Assembly (NCBI GenBank): GCA_947243795.1
Contig: OX365939.1
Location: 971,001 to 1,035,000, forward strand
Reading direction: 5' to 3'
Source of the DNA: Saccharomyces uvarum
Taxonomy: Eukaryota; Ascomycota; Saccharomycetes; Saccharomycetales; Saccharomycetaceae
DNA: 64,000 bases
Made by a program: the position numbers and the translations under genes. This document shows positions 21,343-33,257 of this stretch, piece after piece. The notes under the pieces are model-generated. The model saw nothing but the letters and a program-made list of their open reading frames with translations. It did no database searches and was not told the origin of the DNA. Numbering within the stretch: the stretch's first letter is position 1; the number at the start of each line of letters is the position of its first letter.

Positions 21343-21984
21343 ATGAGCGACGTTAAAGAACCCCCCAACCTACAATCAGATAACAACCAGGAAACTGCTT
21401 TACCAAAGGTAACCTCACCAGGCAACCCGAGTCTGAATAACAAAGTGCCAAGTCTTTTCAAATTAGCCGCCCAATGGCAAATCAATAACCCGCAAGAAAA
21501 CATTCAAAACCATATCATGGAGAATGAAGTGCTTCAGAGAATTAACGAGATTACCGGTTTGATCAGAGAATCCTATAAAGACCTTTCCAGCCAAGATGGA
21601 ATGATGTCCAAGGAACCCCAAGAAAAGTTGGATTGGGACTTATTTTGTACCGTTCCTGTGAACATCATCGAGCAGTATACAAAGGATATGGACGATATTT
21701 TTGGAAAAATGGAAAGGCTGTCCAAAGTAAGTATAACCAAACAAACAATACTTGACTATGTTCTTTTTTACTAATAACTACCTAATCCTATTTCGTAACA
21801 GCAACAACGCCTATGGTGCGAATCCGCCTTCCAAATAGACGTGGAAAGATGTGGAGACTCCATTCTCAATGCTGAGACGTGGATGAAAAAGAAAGAACGC
21901 CATCTGGAATACAAACACGTTGAAATGGAAAGGTCTGCAAATGAAATCAAGGAAACCATTCAACGGTTAACTGATGATAAATAA
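21343..21984 (+). CDS. GMC2: Gmc2, synaptonemal complex central element (two exons)
   Basis: Meiosis-specific protein that with Ecm11 drives Zip1 polymerisation in the synaptonemal complex central element. Exon 1 is 21343-21726 (128 codons ending LSK) and exon 2 is 21802-21984 (QQRLWCESAFQ to TDDK stop). Joined they give 188 residues, the length I remember for S. cerevisiae. Exon 2 is heptad-rich (coiled coil). Reading through the intron would meet a stop after 15 codons. The intron has a GTAAGT 5' site and a TACTAAT branch site, both off the strict yeast consensus. Confidence 0.93.
21727..21801 (+). other. GMC2 intron
   Basis: 75-nt intron: 5' splice site GTAAGT (21727-21732) instead of GTATGT; branch-site-like TACTAAT (21769-21775) instead of TACTAAC; 3' site CAG ending at 21801. 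The exon frame is preserved exactly (384 nt before it). Confidence 0.9.
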
Positions 21985-22309
21985 GCAATGTTCAATATTC
22001 GCTCTATTAAAAACCTCTCTTAATTTACATATTTGCTGTTACCTCCACTTCTATCCTTCAAAAATTTTGCACGCTTCCTCCTTTTGGTATTTTTTTTGTA
22101 ATATTCTTTGTTTTCGTCGCCAAATGCTGTTAGCGCCACTTCTTGTAAGGGAAAATTTGTTCAGGGATACTATAAGCGGGGACGTTATTTGCTTATAGGT
22201 ACACATTATAAACAAAAAAAAGCAAATCAAAGAAAGAAATACATTTCCCCTTTACCAGCTTCTATCGTTAAGACACGAAAGTACTGAATCTGACAATCAA
22301 GCCACAGTA
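21985..22309 (+). promoter_or_regulatory. GMC2 3' region and YLR446W promoter
   Basis: 325 bp, AT-rich, with poly-T around 22088-22110 and a TATAAG-like element near 22170. No gene is seen. Confidence 0.4.
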
Positions 22310-23608
22310 ATGACAATTGAAGGGTCTATAGTTCGAGAACTAGTGGCGTTGCTTCTACCCTCTAATCCGATTGCTAATGTTGTCGACCTATTTCAAGAGG
22401 AATTGTTATCACGACTACAGACAAGCGAAATCTCAATGCTGCCACAGTGCTTAGTCCCGGATGAGCGATCACGATGGGATCCCAACGACAGGATTTTGGC
22501 GATTGATTTTGGGGGAACAAGGTTGAAATTTGCAATCATCTCGCTCCCCCAAATTGTTATCGAATTCAACGATGCCTTTGAACTTACCTACAACGTCGTC
22601 GATTCGACGTTCTTTAATGAAATTATCTATAAAATATGTAGCAAATTGGCTGCAAATGGTTATATAAAAAGCAAAAACGAAACTTCTGAGGTGACTAAAT
22701 TTTTTGTGTCCGTGACATTCAGTTTCCCTTTAAACTCAAAAGGCCAAGTAGTCGCTATGGGGAAAGGTTTTGTAATGACTCATGCTCTCGAAGCGTTAAC
22801 CGTGAAAGAGGTAATTCAGTCGTCTTTTCAACGAATAATATCAGAGAATATTGAAGAGTTTTTTTGTGCTGTGAAAGTGTGTGATGTAATAAATGACTCG
22901 ATTGCAGTTTCATTAGCGGGCAAATTTGTATGTGAACACGATTCAATCTCACTAATAGTAGGAACAGGCACAAACGCATGTTTCGAAGTACCCTATGGGT
23001 ACTTACCGCCCTTCAAGAAAGACCCTTTAAGAGAAACGCTGCCACCAAACTACATCAAGGAAACATTGAATTTTAAACATGTTCTCGTGAACTCAGAAAT
23101 TGGTTTCATCGGTAAAGATGTCATTACATTGCAACCGTTCGACATTCATGGGCAGATCTCGTATGAAATGCCTTTGGAATGTATCACTTCTGGCAAATGG
23201 CTTCCATTAACATTGAAGAACATCCTATTACAATATAATTTAATACCGCAAGATTTTCCGAAAGAGTTCGATGGTGAATTGGTGTGTCAGTTGACAGAAA
23301 GTTCTATTAACAGCTGGTTTAATGACCAGCATTATCCTTTGATTTGTCAAATCGCGCGCCTTTTAATCAAAAGGGCTGCATTTTACATTGCTGCTATACT
23401 ACAGGCTATTGATATCATCACAGGCTGCAAAAACTATAATTTCATTCACGTAGGCTATGTCGGATCGTTCCTCCAGCATTCGACATTTTATCAAGAGCAG
23501 ATAAAATACTACTCCGACATTGATATTGAGCTTCAATTTTTAAATCATAGTAATCTACTAGGAGCTGCCATTGCCACCTACTTGAACAAGTCAGATAAAC
23601 GGCTTTAA
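22310..23608 (+). CDS. YLR446W: Putative hexokinase-like protein
   Basis: A 432-residue member of the hexokinase family that is diverged from Hxk1, Hxk2 and Glk1. The phosphate-1 loop appears as [11 protein letters not shown] (usual form D-x-GGTN), the substrate loop as FSFPLNSKG, the catalytic-Asp region as [12 protein letters not shown], and the phosphate-2/adenosine loop as [12 protein letters not shown]. The Asp of the IND motif is present, so activity is possible. Asn of GGTN is replaced by Arg. In S. cerevisiae the orthologue's substrate is not well established. It is a plus-strand gene following GMC2. Confidence 0.9.
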   Translation: MTIEGSIVRELVALLLPSNPIANVVDLFQEELLSRLQTSEISMLPQCLVPDERSRWDPNDRILAIDFGGTRLKFAIISLPQIVIEFNDAFELTYNVVDSTFFNEIIYKICSKLAANGYIKSKNETSEVTKFFVSVTFSFPLNSKGQVVAMGKGFVMTHALEALTVKEVIQSSFQRIISENIEEFFCAVKVCDVINDSIAVSLAGKFVCEHDSISLIVGTGTNACFEVPYGYLPPFKKDPLRETLPPNYIKETLNFKHVLVNSEIGFIGKDVITLQPFDIHGQISYEMPLECITSGKWLPLTLKNILLQYNLIPQDFPKEFDGELVCQLTESSINSWFNDQHYPLICQIARLLIKRAAFYIAAILQAIDIITGCKNYNFIHVGYVGSFLQHSTFYQEQIKYYSDIDIELQFLNHSNLLGAAIATYLNKSDKRL

Positions 23609-23929
23609 AGCTTCCATTCCATTCATCTTATTATTACTCCCAAATTTAGTCTTAATTATTTCATAAATTTTCGCGGTTCTGTTTTTGAAAGAATCAACTA
23701 TTGTGCTATTTCTGTATACTTGTAACATCACCTTTACTTCATCTTGAGTATTTTACTGTTTTTGCCTGTGCGCTTGTTGCTTTTATCACGAAATTTTCTG
23801 TTTTTACTTAATTATATTTATATAGTCGTATATGAATCTGATAATTAAAAAAAAATAAAAAAGATAAACCAAACCATATAGATACTTTTTTTCTCTGTAC
23901 CTGAAAAAGGAAGAGCAATATAAAAGCTC
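23609..23929. other. YLR446W-VMA6 convergent spacer
   Basis: 321 bp between convergent genes with TATATA and AT-rich polyadenylation-type sequence (about 23805-23870). No gene is seen. Confidence 0.45.
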
Positions 23930-24967
23930 TTAATAGACTGAAATATAATTGTTAATTCTTTCTCTTTGATTCTGAGCAATACATTCCGCGATCCAAGTGA
24001 TGTTTCTAACTTCTTGTTCTTTGGATTTCATCCAGGCCCAAACGGTGCTGATGGCAAACTGCTGAGTAAATGCGTCTCTACATAACTCCATTTCTAATTG
24101 GTAGAAATGATCTTCCAAGTTACCAGCTTCCAAAAACCCCTTATACTCGTAAACATTACCCAAAGCTGCTCTAACTCCTTCAAAATCTTGAGCTTGTGCC
24201 AAATGGAATGTAGCAAGAGGGTATAATTTGCCGATGTTAGGCAATAAATCACGTTTCAAGTCAGGATCAATATCTGAACTTTGCAAAGAGTTAAGAGCAA
24301 TATTGATACTTCTTCTATCAGCTTCGAAACCTAGTAGTTCTTGCATAGATTCTTTAGCAGGCTCTGGGATTTTTTCGGTGACAAAATCGTAAAAATCTTC
24401 TAGATATGCCTTGTACAGTTTATTTCTGATAACTTCAATGTTCATGTCATCTAATTCCTCAGCGGTATCAAAGCAGTTTTTGAAATAAGGAGCTAATGGA
24501 GTATCCACCAACACAGTTTCGTATAGGGATTCAAGATCAGTTGCAACACTCAATGTGGGCAAGGTATCAAACCACCCTAATGGATGACAACGTTGTAAAA
24601 TCTCACCCTTATCACGGTCGTGAATAGTACCGGTGATCATTAATGCCACGTTGTCGATCATGTAACCGTAAGTGATATAGTCCATGAACTTCTTCGTGGG
24701 CCCACTAGATTGGTCTCTTATGTAGTTGAATTCCTGGTACAACTTGCCGGATGCGTATTCTTGAATCAACGTCGTAGTCAAAGACTCTGAAGAGACGGAG
24801 GAAAGAAAATTACCATAATCAGTCGACGATAATTGTAATTTTAGATCTTCCAACGTGTCACATTGTGTTAAGTTAATGTATTGATTATTAGATAACAACC
24901 CGTTTCTGTAGCCTCTCACTACTGCTTCAATAAACCCATTATCAATGTTGAAATATACGCCTTCCAT
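23930..24967 (-). CDS. VMA6: V-ATPase V0 subunit d
   Basis: Subunit d of the vacuolar H+-ATPase V0 sector, a peripheral protein coupling the V1 rotor stalk to the proteolipid ring. The product is 345 residues, identical in length to S. cerevisiae Vma6. The start is MEGVYFNIDNGFIEAVVRGYR and the end IAECIAQNQRERINNYISVY, both hallmark segments of the family. There are no membrane segments, as expected. Confidence 0.98.
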   Translation of the reverse strand: MEGVYFNIDNGFIEAVVRGYRNGLLSNNQYINLTQCDTLEDLKLQLSSTDYGNFLSSVSSESLTTTLIQEYASGKLYQEFNYIRDQSSGPTKKFMDYITYGYMIDNVALMITGTIHDRDKGEILQRCHPLGWFDTLPTLSVATDLESLYETVLVDTPLAPYFKNCFDTAEELDDMNIEVIRNKLYKAYLEDFYDFVTEKIPEPAKESMQELLGFEADRRSINIALNSLQSSDIDPDLKRDLLPNIGKLYPLATFHLAQAQDFEGVRAALGNVYEYKGFLEAGNLEDHFYQLEMELCRDAFTQQFAISTVWAWMKSKEQEVRNITWIAECIAQNQRERINNYISVY

Positions 24968-25940
24968 CTTTGCAAGACTTTAAACAACACGTTCCCGATG
25001 GTATGTTCTTTTGCTGGGCCTTTGCGTTATTAATATATTTCTTAAAGGGTTAAGAGGTTGACTGTTTCTTATGTTTTTGCAGTATCGAGGCAACCTTAGA
25101 TTGTAAGTCACTTTATACGCCACTATCAGTACACACAATAGGAGCCCAGAAACCTACTTAGCTGCATAAAGCACAAGAATCCACTGGATCTGTGACCACC
25201 CTAGAGAGTACATTACTACAAACTTTTCCTTCTGGGAAGGTCAGTGCAGTCTGTACTTTTCATGGCGTTCCGTACACAGGCGTGGAAGGCATCAACAAGA
25301 ATAAAGACCCTGACTCTGCCTTAACCTTGCTATTCATATATGCATGCCAATAATGCGTTACTTAGCAAGCTAAAACTTCTCTCAGATTATATATACATGT
25401 TCTTGTCTTCTTCGTTTCTCTCAGAATAAAACAGGCTGATATATGCCTACAGGCACACCAAAGGCCAGGACAGCTTACCACCCTTACACCTAGAAGCTCT
25501 GGGTGCTTATATATTTTTATTTTTGAGCTTTTGAAAGAATTATAACTTTTCGATGTGCGCGCGGAAGGAAAATACATTCTGCTTCTTTGATGATGGGTTA
25601 CTTTCAGGCGGATGCCGCCGGGAAAGGGTGTGCTGACTGTCGTTTCTCTAGGGAGGTGGCAAGTACGGGCACTGTCTGTCTGTGCTTTCCAGAGGTAGGC
25701 TGACCAGGCCTCCTACGCAGAGCGCGCCCTTTGGAGCTCTTTGCAACGGAGCAAGCGCCTGGGTGGGAATCAACCTCCTTGTGGGCCTAGTACTCGTTTC
25801 TCGCAGATTGTGTAGAGAGTTCCAATGCTGTAGGAGTAAGGCTCTGCAAAATGGGGATTGATCAAAAGTGTATAGTCGCATATTTTCAGTAAGTTCATAT
25901 CTCTTTTTGAACTGGAAAAGAAGCAAATATATTCAACGAA
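24968..25940. promoter_or_regulatory. VMA6-RPL6B divergent intergenic region (about 970 bp)
   Basis: A long region for yeast, containing the VMA6 and RPL6B promoters. A GC-rich patch occupies about 25600-25790. No tRNA, snoRNA or LTR was recognised. A degenerate Rap1-type match (CCACCCTTACACC, 25478-25490, 10 of 12) lies about 450 bp from the RPL6B start. A TATA-like ATATATAC is at 25388-25395. Confidence 0.5.
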
Positions 25941-26863
<923 letters not shown>

Positions 26864-27968
26864 GAAATTGGACAGAAAAATTATAAATGAAGTAAAATAA
26901 CAGAATTTTGAAAAAAGGAGAACTGGTAGAGAATCATTGATCATAAAAAACTGTTCAACAATAAAGGAAAGGTAAAGGGTGTTTAGTGTATATGTAATCG
27001 AAACTTAACCCTCTACTAAGCCATTTGCCTTACCAACTCTTTATTTTTGGTTTTCTCTATCCTTCTTTTTGTACATCTATATAATTTTTTTTTTCACTCT
27101 TACATAACAAAATACAAAAAATCATAAATATTAATATCCAAAGGTTCGAAGCGGCCGGTAGTATTGATATAGCGGCCATAATTGTTTGTCTGGATTATTT
27201 ATGCTAGTACGGGGTATTCTAATTGTTCTGATTGATGCTGGAGCCGCTTACCACGAACAACGTTTACCACAGTAAGGAGTAAAGGGAAAAGACCGGTCAT
27301 ACTATGGTACACACGAAGTTATGCCAAGTACCGTTTCAGATCCTGACATCGCATCTTCCTTTTGTTTCAATTTCTCTTTAGAATTACGATGGGCGTTCAA
27401 GAGTTCCATACCAGTATTCTGTATTTGCGATGAGTAAACATCCGACGCAGTTGGCGCATAGTTGATGTTATTTGCCTAGCCATTGCACCCCATCTTACAA
27501 GTCTACTACACCCACTGGCCGTACCGTTTCATCGTCTAAACATGAAGGTTGGCATTACCAAGCATGGTTTCCACAAGGTAAAGAAGTACGAAGGTGTCGT
27601 CATGACTTGCTGCCTTTAATAGCGAAAAGGCCAACGACATTGCAAAGACTACATCCGATCACATTCATATACCTCATACCTGTGGCAAATATCCTTGGCA
27701 GAAAATTGTGATTTTGTTTAGCATAATCATAGCAGCCGTGTTACCAAAATCTATCCTGCCACATTGCCTATATAACCACACCAATTTTTCTGAGATTATC
27801 TTAGATGCCCTATGTGAATTTTTACCTCATGCCCGAGAAAGTGAAAAATTTTATCTGGCACATTTAAAAAAGACAAGGGCATTGAAAATTTTGCTTTACC
27901 AAAAGAGATACTTTAAGTTGAAACAATTGGCAAGTAACGATAGACACAACAAAATACACCCTTTTAAC
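26864..27968. other. RPL6B-FPR4 intergenic region (about 1.1 kb)
   Basis: Holds the RPL6B 3' UTR and the FPR4 promoter, but is long and partly coding-like. The minus strand has an open 57-codon stretch at 27302-27475 and the plus strand one at about 27484-27711. The FPR4 frame is open upstream to 27708 with no conserved start. No RNA gene was recognised. Confidence 0.45.
27302..27475 (-). pseudogene. Coding-like fragment of unknown origin
   Basis: Reads as 57 hydrophilic, helix-prone residues including MELLNAHRNSKEKLKQKEDA and ending ITSCVP stop. The frame is closed upstream by TAG at 27476-27478, which could equally be a 3' splice-site AG. A GTATGA lies at 27674-27679 on the same strand, but I find no TACTAAC branch site. 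I do not recognise the protein. It may be a gene relic, an unannotated small spliced gene, or chance. Confidence 0.25.
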
Positions 27969-29171
27969 ATGTCTGATATGCTCCCATTGGCCACATACAG
28001 CCTGAATGTTGAACCTTACACCCCAACCCCAGCTCTGAACTTTGAGATGCCGGTCACCGTTAGAATTACAATGGCCGCCATCGACCCTGAACCTTTTGAC
28101 GATGACAAGAAACCATCTACTTTAAGAATAATTAAGAGAAACCCTGAGCTTTCTGAACATGAACATGGTGAGGGATGCAACCACGACCACGGCCATGACG
28201 ATGAAGAAGATGAAAGTGACAGTGAAGAAGAAGTACCGGAGAAGACCGCTAAGGCAAAGAAAGGTAAGAAGGTTGAGCAAAGCGAATCCGAACAAGAATC
28301 CGAAGATGATTCTGAAGACGAAAGTGAAATGGATAACGAATTCGAAGAATGCGTTCTTGTAACTTTATCTCCAAAAGGTCAATATCAACAAACTTTGGAT
28401 ATTACCATTGCTCCAGAAGAAGATGTTCAATTCGTCGTTACCGGTTCATACACTATCTCTTTGACTGGTAACTACGTTAAACATCCATTTGATACACCTT
28501 TAGAAGACAATTCTTCTGATTCCGATGATGACGAAGAAGACTACTACTACAGTGAAGAAGAATCCTCAAATGGAGAGGAAGAAAAAGACGATGAAGACTT
28601 GAGTTCTGGCGATGATGAACTCGATGATTTGGTAGATGCTAGTGACATCGAAAGTCGTCTTGACGAATTAGTTGAAAAGGATGAAAAAAAGAAAAACAAC
28701 AAAAAGGATATCAAGAGAAAACATGAAGAAGAAGAAGAAGAAGAATCTGCTAAACCTGCTGAAAAGAAGCAACCATCAAAGAAAGCCAAAAAGGCCGAAT
28801 CCAAGAAAGAGTCAGAAGAAATCAAGCAAAAGCCAAAGACAAATATTTTAGAAGGTGGTATCATCATCGAAGACCGTGTCACAGGTAAGGGTCCACATGC
28901 CAAGAAGAGTACCAGAGTTGGAATGAGATATGTTGGTAAGTTGAAAAACGGTAAGGTCTTTGACAAGAACACAAAGGGCAAACCATTTGTCTTCAAATTG
29001 GGTCATGGTGAAGTCATTAAAGGATGGGATATCGGTGTCGCCGGCATGGCTGTCGGCGGTGAACGTAGAATTGTTATCCCAGCCGCATATGCCTATGGTA
29101 CTCAAGCTTTGCCAGGCATCCCAGCTAACTCTGAATTGACATTTGACGTTAAGTTGGTGTCCATGAAATAG
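27969..29171 (+). CDS. FPR4: Nucleolar FKBP-type prolyl isomerase / histone chaperone
   Basis: Fpr4 is a nuclear/nucleolar FK506-binding protein that isomerises prolines in the H3 and H4 tails and acts as a histone chaperone at rDNA. The product is 400 residues: an N-terminal nucleoplasmin-like fold ([19 protein letters not shown]), two acidic Asp/Glu tracts, a basic Lys-rich stretch and a C-terminal FKBP domain (about 290-400; [32 protein letters not shown]). An N-terminal stretch [14 protein letters not shown] (about residue 60) is His-rich; I do not recall it from S. cerevisiae Fpr4. The start is MSDMLP; the frame is open further upstream but not conserved. Confidence 0.96.
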   Translation: MSDMLPLATYSLNVEPYTPTPALNFEMPVTVRITMAAIDPEPFDDDKKPSTLRIIKRNPELSEHEHGEGCNHDHGHDDEEDESDSEEEVPEKTAKAKKGKKVEQSESEQESEDDSEDESEMDNEFEECVLVTLSPKGQYQQTLDITIAPEEDVQFVVTGSYTISLTGNYVKHPFDTPLEDNSSDSDDDEEDYYYSEEESSNGEEEKDDEDLSSGDDELDDLVDASDIESRLDELVEKDEKKKNNKKDIKRKHEEEEEEESAKPAEKKQPSKKAKKAESKKESEEIKQKPKTNILEGGIIIEDRVTGKGPHAKKSTRVGMRYVGKLKNGKVFDKNTKGKPFVFKLGHGEVIKGWDIGVAGMAVGGERRIVIPAAYAYGTQALPGIPANSELTFDVKLVSMK

Positions 29172-29775
29172 GGAGTCTAATGCATATTCATTGATATAAG
29201 TATATATAAAAGTGTATACCGTTATCTCTACTGCTATTATTAATATTATTTCTTTAATTTACTTGCTGATATTTTTCCATTCTACAAGATATCTATTTTT
29301 GCGGCTGCTGGGCGACAATAGCCGCCGAACTACTTAAATATGCAATCAACTCACCACCAGCCACATGTCCTCACCATATTCCAATTAATGTCGGTGCGCT
29401 TGTATCAAATGAGTAGACCACCAGAAATTAGTAAATAAAGCTTTATAATGGATTTCTTATATAATTTCTCGTTAAATAGTCTATTGATCGCTAATGACGA
29501 GTGTATTGTTTTGTTGAATTAGTTCCAACAGCGCGGGAAAAGTTTAGTTGAGAACAATAAGAAAATTGATTCAAGGGTTAAGCATGCATTTCAAGAAGCA
29601 TTTTGTGTCATTTCAAGATATTGTTGCCGTGATTACATCCTAAAGAGGGGTGCTACCAGGGAATATATTGTAAGAGCAAGTGATAGTTGGTTACTCTGCG
29701 AAGAAACAATCCGATTTACTTCAAGCCACGTTTTTTTCAAGTGAGCTCAACAAGATTCCCACATATAATCCCCAG
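29172..29775 (+). promoter_or_regulatory. FPR4 3' region and HMG2 promoter
   Basis: 604 bp. The HMG2 frame stays open upstream to 29680, but with no ATG. AT-rich 3' processing sequence follows FPR4 (29195-29275). No gene or repeat was recognised. Confidence 0.45.
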
Positions 29776-32700
29776 ATGTCGCTTTCATTGAAGACCATAA
29801 TACATCTGGTAAAACCATTTGCTTGTACGGCTAGGTTTAGTGCGAGGTATCCAATTCATGTCATTGTCATTGCTGTTTTGTTAAGCGCGGCTGCCTACTT
29901 ATCTGTAACGCAGTCTTATCTTAATGAATGGAAACTGGATTCTAATCAGTATTCCACGTATTTAACTATTAAGCCAGACGAGCTCTTTGAAAGATGCACA
30001 CACTACTACAGATCACCTGTATCTGACACATGGAAATTGCTCAGCTCTAAAGAAGCCGCCGATATTTATACCCCTTTTCATTATTATTTATCTACCATAA
30101 ATTTCCAAAGCAAGGCCAATTCTACAACATTACCTTCCCTTGAAGATGTCATCTATAGTATTGATCATACGAGATATGTGTTGAGTGAAGAACCGAAGAT
30201 TCCAACTGAACTGACATCTGAAGGCGGAACGAAATGGAGGTTAAGGAGTAATAGTAATTTAATCCTGGATCTGCATAATACCTACAGGAACCTTGTCAAG
30301 CAATTTTCGAATAAAACCAGCGAGTTTGACCAATTTGATTTGTTGATTATCCTTGCTGCATACCTTACCCTTTTTTATACTCTCTGTTGCCTTTTCAATG
30401 ACATGAGGAAAATTGGATCAAAATTCTGGCTGAGCTTTTCTGCTCTATCAAATTCTGCATGTGCATTATATCTATCATTATACACCACTCACACTTTATT
30501 GAAAAAGCCAGCGTCTTTATTAAGTCTGATCGTCGGCTTACCATTTATTGTAGTAATCATTGGTTTCAAGCATAAAGTCCGGCTTGCGACATTATCTTTA
30601 CAAAAGTTCCACAGAATTAGTATCGATAAAAAAGTAACGGTGAGTAACATAATTTATGAAGCTATCTTTCAAGAAGGCACCTTTTTGATCCGTGATTACT
30701 TATTTTATATCAGCTCGTTTGTCGGTTGCGCTATTTATGCTAGACATCTTACTGGATTGGTTAATTTTTGCATTTTGGCTACTTTTATGTTGATTTTTGA
30801 TTTAATCTTGTCAGCTACTTTCTACTCAGCTATACTATCGATGAAATTGGAAATCAATATTATTCACAGGTCGACCCTCATTAGACAAACATTGGAAGAA
30901 GATGGCGTTTTTCCAACCACAGCCGACATTATATACAAGGACGAAACCGCGGCAGAGCCAAATTTCCTAAGATCTAACGTAGCTATACTCATAGGAAAAG
31001 CATCTGTTATTGGCCTTCTACTTTTGATCAACCTCTATGTGTTTACAGACAAGCTTAATGACACCATATTGAACTCCGTTTATTTTGATTCCACGATTTA
31101 TTCATTGCCAAATTTTATCAATTATAAAGATATTGGGAATCTAAGTAATCAAGTTATCATTTCTGTTTTGCCAAAACAACATTACACTCCATTGAAAAAG
31201 TACCACCAAATAGAAGATTCCGTCCTGCTAGTTATTGACTCTGTTAGTAGTGCTATTCGGGACCAGTTTATTAGCAAGTTACTGTTTTTTGCATTCGCTG
31301 TTAGTATTTCCATTAACATTTATTTATTGAATGCCGCAAAAATTCACACCGGATACATGAACTTTGAGCCGCAGTCCAAAGTAGAAGATGATAGTCTCAA
31401 ACAAAAATCAACAACAATGGAATTCTCAGATACTCTAAGTACACCTGTTTCTTCTGGCCTAGAGACCCCAATAACCACTAAAAACATCGCAATTACACAA
31501 GAAATTCAAAGCAACGAATGCATCTATGCTTTAAGTTCCCAAGACGAGCCTATCCGTCCTTTATCGAATTTAGTAGAACTTATGGAAGATGAACAATTGA
31601 AAACTTTGAATAATACAGAATTGTCGGATCTTGTAGTGAATGGCAGGCTGCCATTGTATGCTCTAGAAAAAAAACTAGATGATACTACTCGTGCAGTTCT
31701 GGTTAGGAGAAAGGCACTTTCTGTTTTGGCTGAATCGCCAGTTTTAGTCTCAGAGAAACTACCTTTCCGAAATTTTGATTATGATCGCGTATTTGGTGCT
31801 TGTTGTGAAAATGTTATCGGCTACATGCCGCTACCAGTCGGTGTAATTGGTCCGTTAATTATCGATGGTGCATCCTACCATATTCCAATGGCTACTACCG
31901 AAGGTTGCTTGGTCGCATCAGCCATGCGTGGTTGTAAAGCCATCAATGCCGGTGGCGGTGCCACAACTGTCCTAACCAAGGATGGTATGACCAGAGGCCC
32001 TGTCGTTCGTTTCCCTACGTTGATAAGGTCTGGTGCCTGCAAGATATGGTTGGATTCAGAAGAGGGACAAAATATCATAAAGAAGGCATTTAATTCTACA
32101 TCAAGATTTGCACGTTTGCAACACATTCAAACTTGTTTAGCGGGTGATTTGCTCTTCATGAGATTTAGAACTACTACAGGTGACGCAATGGGTATGAATA
32201 TGATTTCGAAGGGTGTCGAACACTCACTAAAGCAAATGGTGGAAGAGTACGGCTGGAATGATATGGAAGTCGTTTCTGTATCCGGTAATTATTGTACGGA
32301 TAAAAAACCAGCTGCAATCAACTGGATTGAAGGCCGTGGTAAAAGTGTTGTTGCTGAAGCCACCATTCCTGGTGATGTTGTCAGAAGCGTGTTAAAGAGC
32401 GATGTTGCAGCCTTAGTTGAGTTGAATATCGCTAAGAACCTTGTTGGATCTGCAATGGCTGGGTCTGTTGGTGGCTTCAATGCGCACGCTGCTAACTTAG
32501 TCACTGCACTTTTCTTGGCGTTAGGCCAAGATCCAGCGCAGAACGTAGAGAGCTCCAATTGTATAACGTTGATGAAGGAAGTAGACGGAAATTTAAGAAT
32601 ATCCGTCTCTATGCCATCGATTGAAGTCGGTACGATTGGTGGGGGTACCGTTTTAGAGCCACAGGGCGCTATGCTTGATCTCTTAGGGGTTCGTGGTCCT

Positions 32701-32892
32701 CACCCTACGGAACCTGGAGCAAACGCTAGGCAATTAGCTAGAATCATCGCATGTGCAGTTTTGGCTGGCGAACTATCTCTGTGTTCCGCGCTTGCTGCTG
32801 GTCACTTGGTACAAAGCCACATGACTCACAATCGTAAGACAAACAAAACCAATGAACAACAACAATCAAGTACCAAAACCCCTCCCTTGTAA
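29776..32892 (+). CDS. HMG2: HMG-CoA reductase isozyme 2
   Basis: ER membrane enzyme that reduces HMG-CoA to mevalonate with NADPH, the rate-limiting step of sterol synthesis. The product is 1038 residues. The N-terminal half has about eight membrane segments including the sterol-sensing domain (about 190-360) that drives Hrd1-dependent degradation. The catalytic half begins near residue 640: [16 protein letters not shown] (Glu678), DAMGMNM (Asp803), GTIGGGT, and catalytic His1015 in VQSHMTHN. The C-terminus is a few residues shorter than the S. cerevisiae one I recall and differs in sequence (TKTPPL). Start MSLSLKTI. Confidence 0.97.
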   Translation: MSLSLKTIIHLVKPFACTARFSARYPIHVIVIAVLLSAAAYLSVTQSYLNEWKLDSNQYSTYLTIKPDELFERCTHYYRSPVSDTWKLLSSKEAADIYTPFHYYLSTINFQSKANSTTLPSLEDVIYSIDHTRYVLSEEPKIPTELTSEGGTKWRLRSNSNLILDLHNTYRNLVKQFSNKTSEFDQFDLLIILAAYLTLFYTLCCLFNDMRKIGSKFWLSFSALSNSACALYLSLYTTHTLLKKPASLLSLIVGLPFIVVIIGFKHKVRLATLSLQKFHRISIDKKVTVSNIIYEAIFQEGTFLIRDYLFYISSFVGCAIYARHLTGLVNFCILATFMLIFDLILSATFYSAILSMKLEINIIHRSTLIRQTLEEDGVFPTTADIIYKDETAAEPNFLRSNVAILIGKASVIGLLLLINLYVFTDKLNDTILNSVYFDSTIYSLPNFINYKDIGNLSNQVIISVLPKQHYTPLKKYHQIEDSVLLVIDSVSSAIRDQFISKLLFFAFAVSISINIYLLNAAKIHTGYMNFEPQSKVEDDSLKQKSTTMEFSDTLSTPVSSGLETPITTKNIAITQEIQSNECIYALSSQDEPIRPLSNLVELMEDEQLKTLNNTELSDLVVNGRLPLYALEKKLDDTTRAVLVRRKALSVLAESPVLVSEKLPFRNFDYDRVFGACCENVIGYMPLPVGVIGPLIIDGASYHIPMATTEGCLVASAMRGCKAINAGGGATTVLTKDGMTRGPVVRFPTLIRSGACKIWLDSEEGQNIIKKAFNSTSRFARLQHIQTCLAGDLLFMRFRTTTGDAMGMNMISKGVEHSLKQMVEEYGWNDMEVVSVSGNYCTDKKPAAINWIEGRGKSVVAEATIPGDVVRSVLKSDVAALVELNIAKNLVGSAMAGSVGGFNAHAANLVTALFLALGQDPAQNVESSNCITLMKEVDGNLRISVSMPSIEVGTIGGGTVLEPQGAMLDLLGVRGPHPTEPGANARQLARIIACAVLAGELSLCSALAAGHLVQSHMTHNRKTNKTNEQQQSSTKTPPL

Positions 32893-33257
32893 AATCTTTG
32901 CATTATTATAAGTCTTTTGTAGTTTGCATGGTGGTCCATCTATATATTTATATTGTCTATTAGCTATCTTAAACAATCTGCATGTAATAATAAGTTCACC
33001 ATGACTGTCGCTATGTCAAACGTTTCTTCGATCAGCTGCCGCCTTACCCATCACCTAACACAGCGCTTTTCTAAAGTTTTTCAAAGTAAAAAAAGAAAAG
33101 TAATGAGCACACAACAATAGAGAAGTATTACAATATAGGATTCGTATATGTCCAGGGTATCGTAAGTTTAAGGAACTAATTCCGATTTGACGAACGTTTA
33201 ATCCACCTTCAGCCTAAATTGTATTGATAATTTTAATACGAACTTTCTTTTTTGGTT
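32893..33257 (+). promoter_or_regulatory. HMG2 3' region and LEU3 promoter
   Basis: 365 bp. It contains TATATATTTATA at about 32940-32951, likely for HMG2 polyadenylation. No confident factor site and no gene is seen. Confidence 0.4.

Noticed and set aside
21727-21774. GMC2 ending within its intron
   Set aside because: The open frame past exon 1 adds only 15 codons to a stop. Splicing restores the conserved C-terminus and the known length.
27708-27968. 87-codon in-frame extension upstream of FPR4
   Set aside because: The conserved Fpr4 start MSDMLP is at 27969. The extension is AT-rich promoter sequence with no similarity I recognise.
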